A stretch of DNA of 64,000 nucleotides, from the NCBI RefSeq assembly GCF_963664415.1, contig NZ_OY761440.1, positions 682,001-746,000 on the forward strand. The letters run 5' to 3'. Shown in pieces: positions 9,256 to 16,211 of this stretch. The first letter of the stretch is position 1, and the number at the start of each line of letters is the position of its first letter. The position numbers and the translations under genes were made by a program. The notes below the pieces were generated by a model. The model was not told the DNA's origin. It made no database searches and saw only the letters and a program-made list of their open reading frames with translations. The DNA comes from an uncultured Desulfobacter sp. (lineage in GTDB: Bacteria; Desulfobacterota; Desulfobacteria; Desulfobacterales; Desulfobacteraceae).

Positions 9256-9529
9256 TCTACATCACCCTGGTTCAGGTTATTTTTAGGGTCTTTGTTACCG
9301 TGAAACAGCCGAAAAGTCAAGTTTTTTTGACTTTTTTCTCTACTTTTTCGCAAAGTACAGGGCGATTCAGCTTCGTTCAAACATGCTTAGGGATAAATGC
9401 CGGACCGTTTCACAAAACGAAATTTTACTTCCCAAAAAACGACGTGTCTGTTAAAAAAAACGTTGACCATTTAATTCTGATCCCGAAGATCTTGGATATT
9501 TACCTTTATTGAATTGCAGTTAAATCATT

Positions 9530-11020
9530 TTGAAACAATTAATTAATTTTATAAAAACACTTTTTACCGGAAAACCCAAAAAACAAGATGCCGGCACCAC
9601 TATTCCGGAAACCCGGAAACCCAAAGCGCCTGCATCGCCCCCCGACAGTGAAACCAAGGCAAAGGAAAGGCCCCGTCCAAAACCCAGAAAACCGCGCTGG
9701 ACCATAGAAAGATTCCAGGTTGAACCCCAGGAGGGAAAGACCCGCTTTCATGACCTAAAGCTGACCACTGGACTAATGCATGCTATCTGTGATCTTAATT
9801 TTAAATACTGCACAGATATTCAGGCCCGACTTCTTCCCCACACCCTTGAGGGCCGGGATGCCACCGCCAAGGCCCAGACCGGAACAGGCAAAAGCGCCAC
9901 CTTTATAATTGCCTTAATCAATCAATTTGCCTGCAAATCCGTCAAGCGGCAAAAAAAGTATCCCAGGGCCCTAATCCTTGCCCCCACAAGAGAACTTGTT
10001 CACCAGATTGAAAAGGATTTTAAAGGGCTCGCCAAGTATTCCCATCTGCGGATTGTTCCGGTTTTCGGCGGAACCGACTATCAGAAACAACAGACCCTAC
10101 TCACAGACAAACCCGTAGACGTCATTGCCGCGACCCCGGGGCGCCTTCTGGATTTTATCTCAAAAAAACTGATTGATCTGTCCAGGGTGGAGATTGTTGT
10201 CATTGACGAGGCCGACCGAATGCTGGATATGGGATTTATCCCCGATGTCCGCCGCCTGATTTACATGACCCCACACAAGGACAAGCGCCAGACCCTGTTT
10301 TTTTCAGCCACCCTCACAGATGATGTGCTCCGTCTGGCTGACTCCTGGACCCGGGATGCCGTACGGATTGAGATTGATCCGGAACAGGCCGCTGCAGATT
10401 CCATCAACCAAATCGTTTACCTGACCACAGAAACGGATAAATTTAAGAATGTCTGCAATCTCTTAATCAGTGAAAAACTTGAACGGGTGATTATCTTTGT
10501 CAACCGCAAGGATACGGCCCGGTTTCTGTCAGATAAATTATCCAGATACGGCATGAACGCGGGGGTTCTGTCCGGGGACGTGGCCCAGGACAAACGGTTT
10601 AAGGTGCTCAACAGGTTTAAAACCGGGGATCTCAATGTTCTAGTGGCAACGGATGTAGCAGCCAGGGGACTGCACATTGAAAACATCAGCCACGTCATCA
10701 ACTATGATTTACCCATAGAACCCGAGCATTACATCCATCGAATCGGCCGCACCGGCAGAGCAGGTGCCACAGGGACCTCAGTCAGCTTTGCCGATGAAAT
10801 GAGTTCGTTTCAAATTCCAAAGATCGAAGAGGTGCTGGGTCACAAAATCAGCTGTGAATATCCAACAGCGGCTTTGGAGGCAGACCTGCCTGCACCGGCC
10901 CCTCGGCCGTCAAAAAAACCATACAAACAAAAAAATAACACAAAAGGTGCGAACAAAGGTCAAAAGCCTTATAGAAGGCGGAAAAAACCTGCTAAAACAA
11001 CGGCAACCAAAAACCCATGA
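9530..11020 (+). CDS. DEAD-box ATP-dependent RNA helicase
   Basis: An RNA helicase of about 496 aa in the RhlB/RhlE group. A basic N-terminal extension (1-65) precedes the core: motif I AQTGTGKS near residue 120, PTRELVHQ, VIDEADRMLDMGF, FFSAT, then the second RecA fold with HRIGRTGRAG. The C-terminal 55 residues form a Lys/Arg/Pro-rich tail typical of RNA tethering. The start is a TTG with no clear ribosome-binding site. It was chosen because no ATG lies in frame before the conserved core, so the exact N-terminus is uncertain. It likely unwinds structured mRNA or rRNA. Confidence 0.85.
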   Translation: MKQLINFIKTLFTGKPKKQDAGTTIPETRKPKAPASPPDSETKAKERPRPKPRKPRWTIERFQVEPQEGKTRFHDLKLTTGLMHAICDLNFKYCTDIQARLLPHTLEGRDATAKAQTGTGKSATFIIALINQFACKSVKRQKKYPRALILAPTRELVHQIEKDFKGLAKYSHLRIVPVFGGTDYQKQQTLLTDKPVDVIAATPGRLLDFISKKLIDLSRVEIVVIDEADRMLDMGFIPDVRRLIYMTPHKDKRQTLFFSATLTDDVLRLADSWTRDAVRIEIDPEQAAADSINQIVYLTTETDKFKNVCNLLISEKLERVIIFVNRKDTARFLSDKLSRYGMNAGVLSGDVAQDKRFKVLNRFKTGDLNVLVATDVAARGLHIENISHVINYDLPIEPEHYIHRIGRTGRAGATGTSVSFADEMSSFQIPKIEEVLGHKISCEYPTAALEADLPAPAPRPSKKPYKQKNNTKGANKGQKPYRRRKKPAKTTATKNP

Positions 11021-11104
11021 CCCGGTTGACACCCAACCATGTTCAATGTAAAAATAACTTAAGTAATAAATTCAATTAGAAACCACAAGGAGTAACACCA
11101 ACAC

Positions 11105-11497
11105 ATGTTTGGTCTAGGAATGCCGGAAATTTTGTTGATTCTGGCCATAGCCCTTATTGTCATAGGTCCGCAGAAGCTGCCGGAAGTAGCAAAGACGCTT
11201 GGCAAAGCAATGGGAGAATTTAAGCGGTCTGCCCAGGATTTAAAAAATTCCATTGATATAGAAACCACGGTAAAAGACCCCAAGCCAACGCCTGTTAAAA
11301 CAAAACTCAAGGATGTTATCAAAGACATTGGCACTCAGGATTCTGAACCAGAGCAGACACCAAACAAACCGGAAACCTCGGACAACACGAATGACCTGAA
11401 AGCCAAGTCATCCACGAAAGCGCCCCAGGACAGCCCGGATGAATATCCCCCTGCTCCGGCTTCGTCAGAACCGGAAACAACCACCCCTAAAGAATAA
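11105..11497 (+). CDS. tatA: Sec-independent translocase protein TatA/TatB
   Basis: A 130-aa protein with one N-terminal membrane helix (about 7-21, entered through MFGLGMPEI), the GPQKLPE hinge and an amphipathic helix that follows. It ends in a long acidic, Pro/Ser/Thr-rich tail (about 70-130). The polar Glu in the helix and the tail length lean towards TatB, but a single TatA/B protein next to TatC is common in this phylum. It forms the translocation pore or receptor for folded, cofactor-bearing proteins. AAGGAG precedes the ATG. tatC follows after 18 bases. Confidence 0.85.
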   Translation: MFGLGMPEILLILAIALIVIGPQKLPEVAKTLGKAMGEFKRSAQDLKNSIDIETTVKDPKPTPVKTKLKDVIKDIGTQDSEPEQTPNKPETSDNTNDLKAKSSTKAPQDSPDEYPPAPASSEPETTTPKE

Positions 11498-11515
11498 TTC
11501 CATCAGGTATCCGAC

Positions 11516-12352
11516 ATGAGCGAGCAGGAAGAAAAAAGCCCTTTTACCGAACATCTGGGCGAATTGCGAGACCGTTTGATTCACGCGTTTATTGCCGTGG
11601 GATTAGGCTTTGCTGTTGCCTATTTTTTCAAAGAACAACTGTTTGAGATTCTCACGGCGCCTTTGGTAACCGCCATGGCTAAAAGCGGCCACGCAAAGCT
11701 GATCTTTACAGGATTGCCCGAAGCCTTTTTTACCTATCTGAAAGTGGCGCTGCTGGGCGGCGTTGTCCTTGCGACCCCGGTACTGTTTTATGAATTCTGG
11801 ATGTTTGTCTCTCCGGGACTGTACCGGGACGAGAAAAAATACCTTCTGCCCATTATCCTTCTCTCCCTTATTTTCTTTATTGCCGGTTCATCATTTGGCT
11901 ATTTTATAGTTTTCCCATACGGGTTTCAGTTTTTTTTAGGCTTTACCACGGAAACCATCCAGGCCATGCCTTCCATGAAGGAGTATCTCTCTTTTGCATC
12001 CAAAATGCTTCTGGCCTTCGGGTTTGTTTTTGAGCTGCCCCTTGTCCTGACCTTTTTATCGCGCATGGGCCTTGTGACGCCCGCCTTTCTAAAGAAAAAC
12101 AGAAAATATGCCCTGCTCCTGTTTTTTGTGGGTGCAGCAATCATCACCCCGCCGGATGTGGTTACCCAGATCATGATGGCCATGCCGCTGATTCTTTTAT
12201 ATGAAATCGGCATTCTCGGGGCAACAATTTTCGGCAAAGCATCTAAGTCAGATAGTGAAGGAAAAAATGATGATGATGAGCAGGAAGAGAAAATTTCAGA
12301 ATTTGACGACGGTCCTGAAACAGATGATATAGACAGTGAATTTAAAAAATAG
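11516..12352 (+). CDS. tatC: Sec-independent translocase protein TatC
   Basis: A 278-aa polytopic membrane protein of the TatC family. The N-terminus has the signature TEHLGELRDRL (about 9-19), and six hydrophobic segments follow. The conserved periplasmic-loop stretch FVSPGLYRDEKK is near residues 102-113. TatC recognises the twin-arginine signal peptide. The last 45 residues are an Asp/Glu-rich cytoplasmic tail not found in short TatC proteins. It is co-transcribed with tatA. The 3' end faces a minus-strand coding-like segment and I see no terminator between them. Confidence 0.93.
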   Translation: MSEQEEKSPFTEHLGELRDRLIHAFIAVGLGFAVAYFFKEQLFEILTAPLVTAMAKSGHAKLIFTGLPEAFFTYLKVALLGGVVLATPVLFYEFWMFVSPGLYRDEKKYLLPIILLSLIFFIAGSSFGYFIVFPYGFQFFLGFTTETIQAMPSMKEYLSFASKMLLAFGFVFELPLVLTFLSRMGLVTPAFLKKNRKYALLLFFVGAAIITPPDVVTQIMMAMPLILLYEIGILGATIFGKASKSDSEGKNDDDEQEEKISEFDDGPETDDIDSEFKK

Positions 12353-12714
12353 GTCCCGTGTTTCCCCGAACTATACAATTCCCAACAACGAACATGCTGA
12401 CGGATAAACCGCAGATATTCATGGTCAGCTGATAAAAAAACCAAAAAGAGCCAGTCGTTTTTTAACTTTCGAAAAATCGGAGGTTTTAACGGCAATATGG
12501 TAGTTTTCTGCCCGGATAACGTATTTTTTGAGTATTGTCCCTTTATCAAAATCGTCAGAAGTTCCCTGTCGGGTTTTACCCTGAAAACGGACATGGCCGG
12601 TACCTGTTCAAGGGGATTCATTTTAAAAGCCAGTGTGGCCGAGACATTTGGATTGCCTGTGGTCCGGTTTGTTTTTCGTAAGACCTCAAACAAGGTGTTG
12701 ATGTCTTGAGTCAT
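12353..12714 (-). pseudogene. coding-like segment without its own stop, possibly decayed gene
   Basis: An open minus-strand frame starts at the ATG at 12712-12714, 20 bases after the zinc-ribbon gene, with AAAGGA upstream. Its first ~120 codons have protein-like composition with no recognised family, including an LLTILIKGQYSKN stretch. The frame then runs on without a stop through the antisense of tatC to 11926, where the translation becomes Ser-rich and looks like an antisense shadow. I think the real product either ended near 12353 before a frameshift or stop loss, or is not made. The stretch is otherwise a 382-base gap between genes. Confidence 0.35.
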
Positions 12715-12734
12715 TCTATATTCTGCATCCTTTA

Positions 12735-13046
12735 TTAATAATCAGTTTTGTATCCATACATATTTGCAGAGCAGGCAAAATTCACGGCTGTTTCATATTT
12801 TCCGGCCAGAACCGCGGCCCCTGCCAGCAATCTGCCGGCTTCAGGCGTATTGATAAGAGCAGCAGACCTTTTTGCATGGTAAAACATCTCTTCAAATGCC
12901 TGTTTTTCAAAGGCTGCCAAGGCCATTTTTCCATGTATCTGCGCCTGGGTTTCCATATTTAATAAAACAGACAGATCGGTTTTGCACCTGCGGCAAACGG
13001 TCTGCCCCGGGTTCACCAAGGCGCTACAGGCCGGGCATTTTTCCAT
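12735..13046 (-). CDS. small zinc-ribbon protein
   Basis: A 103-aa protein with an N-terminal zinc ribbon, CPAC near residue 4 and CRRC near residue 18, followed by an Ala-rich helical region that could be a pair of TPR-like hairpins. I do not recognise the family. AAGGATT precedes the ATG. It is separated from the Hsp70 operon by repeat family A and reads in the same direction, so read-through from the chaperone operon is possible. Any functional link to the chaperones is inference from proximity only. Confidence 0.65.
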   Translation of the reverse strand: MEKCPACSALVNPGQTVCRRCKTDLSVLLNMETQAQIHGKMALAAFEKQAFEEMFYHAKRSAALINTPEAGRLLAGAAVLAGKYETAVNFACSANMYGYKTDY

Positions 13047-13087
13047 AGGGAATCCTTTTTAGATGAATGCAGAGGTTATAAAAGCCT

Positions 13088-13265
13088 AAGTAACCTACTG
13101 AATTACTTTCATGTTTTGTTGTGGGCTGAGCCTGGGCGTTGATAGACCAGGTCGGCCCATGGCTGTTTTATAAGAAAGTCTGGGTAAGTTACTCAGATCT
13201 TTCAAGTTTTGTTGTGGGCCGAAGTCTCGGTGTAGATAGACCAAGGACGGCCCGTGGCCGTTATT
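13088..13265 (+). repeat. palindromic repeat family A, tandem double unit
   Basis: Two units in tandem. The first has GGGCTGAGCCTGG and CCAGGTCGGCCC arms around GTTGATAGA. The second has GGGCCGAAGTCTCGG and GGACGGCCC arms. Between them lies a GAAAGTCTGGGTAA...CAGATCTTTC hairpin. The right end overlaps the stop codon of the Hsp70 gene (13261-13263), so the repeat supplies the last bases of that gene. It fills the gap between the zinc-ribbon gene and the Hsp70 gene. Confidence 0.8.
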
Positions 13266-15015
13266 CAAGATAGAAAAGAATATCTTCAAGCGCTTGGGCT
13301 GATTTTTGGGCCTCATCCAGGTTTTTATCAGCGGCCAGCGCCTCAATATCTTCAATGAGGTTAATAATCTCCTCACAATCTTCGGCAGAAGCCTCTTCAA
13401 GGAGATCCCTGGCCCTGGAAATAAGAGACTGAAGCGCTTCGGGCATTTCAGCCGGGGCCGCCGTTGCTTCATCGGAATCATTTGCCGGCGTATCCAAAGC
13501 ATCCTGGGATTCCCAGACTTCATCGATCTTGCTTTTTGATACCGACACATTGTCCTGGGAAATCTCGGAAAAGGCATTTTCAATCACACCGGTAATCTGT
13601 TTTCCCGTATTCTTTTCAATGGCGGTAATTTTGAGTATGCCGTTAAAATCCAGTTCATATTTCAAAATGACCGAACTTTGTGCCGGCTGTCCCGGACTTA
13701 AATCAAGCCGGTAGTTGCCAATGAGAATATTGTTCAATGCATCTCTGTCTTCCCCCTGATACACCTGGACCTGAACTCTTTCCTGCCCGGGAATAACAGT
13801 CCAGAATACCTCACTTTTAACAGCGGGAAGTTTTGTATTTCTGCGGATCAAAGGGACAAAAAGGCTCTCGGTTAATTCACCGTCCAGTTCTCCCAAGGCA
13901 GACGTACCAAAGGTATAGGGGGTAATATCCAGTAATATGCCCGAGGAATCCAGCCCCATCTCCCGGCCGGCCTGGATGGCAGCGCCCATAGCGACACACA
14001 GATCCGGGTCAATTTCCTGATGGGGTAAAATGCCGAAACTGTCTTCCAGCATGGCCGAAAGCCTGGGTATCCTTGTGGAGCCCCCGACCAGAATAATTTT
14101 ATCAAGGGCTGACGGCAGCATGGCCGCATCCTTCAAAGCTTTGTTCACACTGTCCATTGTTTTTTGAAGAAGGGGCTCAATCATGGATTGAAAATCCACT
14201 CTGGATAATTCATAGGAAAGATGTACATCCATGCCGTCTTTCTTGGCAATATGATCCTCTTCAATGGCGGCATAGGGGGCACTGGAGAGCTCTATTTTCG
14301 CTTTTTCCGCCGCACGCTTAAGCCTTGCCCTTGCAATGGTATCCTCTGAAAGGTCAAGATTATGTTCCGCTTTAATATGAGCCAGAAGCATATTCTCAAT
14401 CTCAAAGTCAAAATCATCTCCGCCCAGATGGTTGTCCCCGGTGGAAGAGAGCACCTCCACCACCCCGTCCTCAATTCTTACAATGGAGACATCAAAGGTA
14501 CCGCCCCCAAGGTCATACACCAGAATGATCCGAGAGTCGGTATCAGCGGATTCATAGGCAAGGGCTGCGGCTGTCGGTTCATTGAGAATCCGGACAACGG
14601 TGAGTCCTGCAATTTCGCCGGCCTCCCTGGTCGCCTGGCGCTGGACATCCGTAAAATAGGCCGGCGTGGTGATGACCGCCTTTGTAATGGTTTGGCCCGT
14701 TATCCGCCGGGCCCTATCCTTAAGTTCTTTGAGTATAAAAGCGGAAATCTCCTGGGGGGTATAGGTATTGCCGCCTATAGAAATTTTTTCCTGTGAACCC
14801 ATAAGGCGCTTAATGGAAAGAACCGTTTTTTCAGGGTAAAGCGTCGCCTGATTTTTGGCCGCTGTTCCCACGGTCATGGTTCCGGTTGTCCCAAGCCCCA
14901 CACAAGAGGGCACAATACCGTTGTCATTCTCCTCTAAAACGGTTGATTTACCATCTATAATAAAGGCGACTTCAGAATTTGTCGTTCCAAGATCTATCCC
15001 GATAATCGGTTCCAT
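13261..15015 (-). CDS. Hsp70 (DnaK-like) chaperone, short form
   Basis: A 584-aa Hsp70 with a complete ATPase domain (about 1-365): the IGIDLGTTNSEVA phosphate loop, ILNEPTAAALAYE, DLGGGTFDVS and VGGSTRIP. The linker is GILLDITP, followed by a substrate-binding beta domain (about 375-480). The C-terminal lid is short, rich in Ala/Glu, and lacks the disordered tail of housekeeping DnaK. It is the last gene of an operon with its own GrpE-like and J-like proteins and a large TPR protein, so it is probably a specialised Hsp70 and not the main dnaK. The client is unknown. A good AAAAGGA box precedes the ATG. Confidence 0.88.
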   Translation of the reverse strand: MEPIIGIDLGTTNSEVAFIIDGKSTVLEENDNGIVPSCVGLGTTGTMTVGTAAKNQATLYPEKTVLSIKRLMGSQEKISIGGNTYTPQEISAFILKELKDRARRITGQTITKAVITTPAYFTDVQRQATREAGEIAGLTVVRILNEPTAAALAYESADTDSRIILVYDLGGGTFDVSIVRIEDGVVEVLSSTGDNHLGGDDFDFEIENMLLAHIKAEHNLDLSEDTIARARLKRAAEKAKIELSSAPYAAIEEDHIAKKDGMDVHLSYELSRVDFQSMIEPLLQKTMDSVNKALKDAAMLPSALDKIILVGGSTRIPRLSAMLEDSFGILPHQEIDPDLCVAMGAAIQAGREMGLDSSGILLDITPYTFGTSALGELDGELTESLFVPLIRRNTKLPAVKSEVFWTVIPGQERVQVQVYQGEDRDALNNILIGNYRLDLSPGQPAQSSVILKYELDFNGILKITAIEKNTGKQITGVIENAFSEISQDNVSVSKSKIDEVWESQDALDTPANDSDEATAAPAEMPEALQSLISRARDLLEEASAEDCEEIINLIEDIEALAADKNLDEAQKSAQALEDILFYLE

Positions 15016-15038
15016 ATAAAAAAATCCTTTTAAAAAGT

Positions 15039-15893
15039 TCAGTCGGCCACAATCACCTGGGCATACCGTAAAATTTCATCGCCCCTTCTAAAGCCTCCGG
15101 ATACGGTTTCCACGACCGTTCCTTTTTCCATCCCCTCAGCGGCCTTTGATTCCAGGGCTTTCATGATCATGGGGTCAAAAACGGCACCCGTGGAGGCTAT
15201 GGGCTGAATGTCCAGCAGAGCAAGGGATGCGTCAAATTTTCGGATGGCCATATCATATCCGTCACGGATATTGTCCATATTTTTAGGCGTCCGCTGAAAA
15301 AATCCCTTTTTGGAAACAGGTGCGGGGCAGGCAGCCCTGCCCCGCACCAGGCTGTCCCGAATATCGAGAAAATATAACACAGTTCTTTTCTCGGTCTCCA
15401 CTCGAATATTATGTTCTAAAGCGGCAATCTGTCTTGTCTTCTCATTAAAATGGGCCATAATCTCACCATAGGCATCGGTCATAGCCGTAATTTGATCCAA
15501 GGCTTTTAAGGTCCGGTGCTGCTCCCTGTTTTGCATCTTAATTTCCTGTTTTAAGGCCGTAAATTCAGAAAGCAGGGTATATAGGTCACAGGTATCCGGC
15601 GTCACAGACAGGGCGGGGGGAGCTTGATCCGGCACATCTGAAAGCCAGGCTTTAAAGTCATCAAGAACTTTGGTTTTCCAAGGGTGCATCTCGTTGCTCT
15701 CCAATACGGCCCGGTCTACAGATATCTCATCATTCTCATCATCCAAAGAGCCCTTTGAAACACCCTTTAAAACAGTTTTACAAAACAGTATAATATTCTC
15801 CTTCATTTTTATGAGAGGGTGGACTACTTTTTTTAACCAGCTCTCAAGCCTTTTTTTTCTGTCGCTTGACGTTGCATCCACTGATTTTTCCAT
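15039..15893 (-). CDS. GrpE-like nucleotide exchange factor, extended
   Basis: A 284-aa protein whose last ~60 residues match the GrpE beta domain: VFDPMIMKALES, then EKGTVVETVSGGFRRGDEILR. A predicted coiled coil (about 110-175) precedes it, as in GrpE. The first ~105 residues are extra, basic then acidic, with a hydrophobic patch (about 27-42) that could touch membrane. Ordinary GrpE is about 200 aa, so this is an enlarged variant. It lies 23 bases upstream of the Hsp70 gene and its ATG abuts the stop of the J-like gene. The expected role is ADP release from the adjacent Hsp70. Confidence 0.75.
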   Translation of the reverse strand: MEKSVDATSSDRKKRLESWLKKVVHPLIKMKENIILFCKTVLKGVSKGSLDDENDEISVDRAVLESNEMHPWKTKVLDDFKAWLSDVPDQAPPALSVTPDTCDLYTLLSEFTALKQEIKMQNREQHRTLKALDQITAMTDAYGEIMAHFNEKTRQIAALEHNIRVETEKRTVLYFLDIRDSLVRGRAACPAPVSKKGFFQRTPKNMDNIRDGYDMAIRKFDASLALLDIQPIASTGAVFDPMIMKALESKAAEGMEKGTVVETVSGGFRRGDEILRYAQVIVAD

Positions 15894-16202
15894 CTATTTT
15901 TCCATCCCCTTGCCGGCGGCGTTTAACAGCTCCTGCAACCCTGGAGTGCGGCGGGTGATCTTAACGGATGAGGCAAGGGTCTCAATGGTCTGCTTAGGTT
16001 CCGCGTTTTTGAGCGCAAAAAAGAGCCCGGTTGTCGCCCGGGTTCTTGCATCCTTGATGGACTCATAGGCGTTTGTTATCTTTTGAAACATTTCAGGATT
16101 TCTTTCCGGGCTGTGTTCCTTGACCAACCGAAGGTACTTTTTTCTGATTTCCTGGTCAGTTGCGTTAAGGGATAGTCCTAGAACAAGATAAGATTTCAGC
16201 AT
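15894..16202 (-). CDS. J-like co-chaperone with altered HPD motif
   Basis: A 102-aa protein. Residues 1-55 align with a J domain: helix I LVLGLSLNATDQEI, helix II RKKYLRLVKEH, helix III EMFQKITNAYESI. In the loop, the invariant HPD tripeptide is replaced by HSPE followed by RNPE. This can be read as one inserted Ser and Asp-to-Glu. HPD is needed for ATPase stimulation in classical J proteins, so this one may be regulatory or matched to a co-evolved Hsp70. The C-terminal half is basic with no zinc-finger or client-binding domain. It lies directly between the TPR and GrpE-like genes. Confidence 0.72.
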   Translation of the reverse strand: MLKSYLVLGLSLNATDQEIRKKYLRLVKEHSPERNPEMFQKITNAYESIKDARTRATTGLFFALKNAEPKQTIETLASSVKITRRTPGLQELLNAAGKGMEK

Positions 16203-16211
16203 ATTTCTTCC

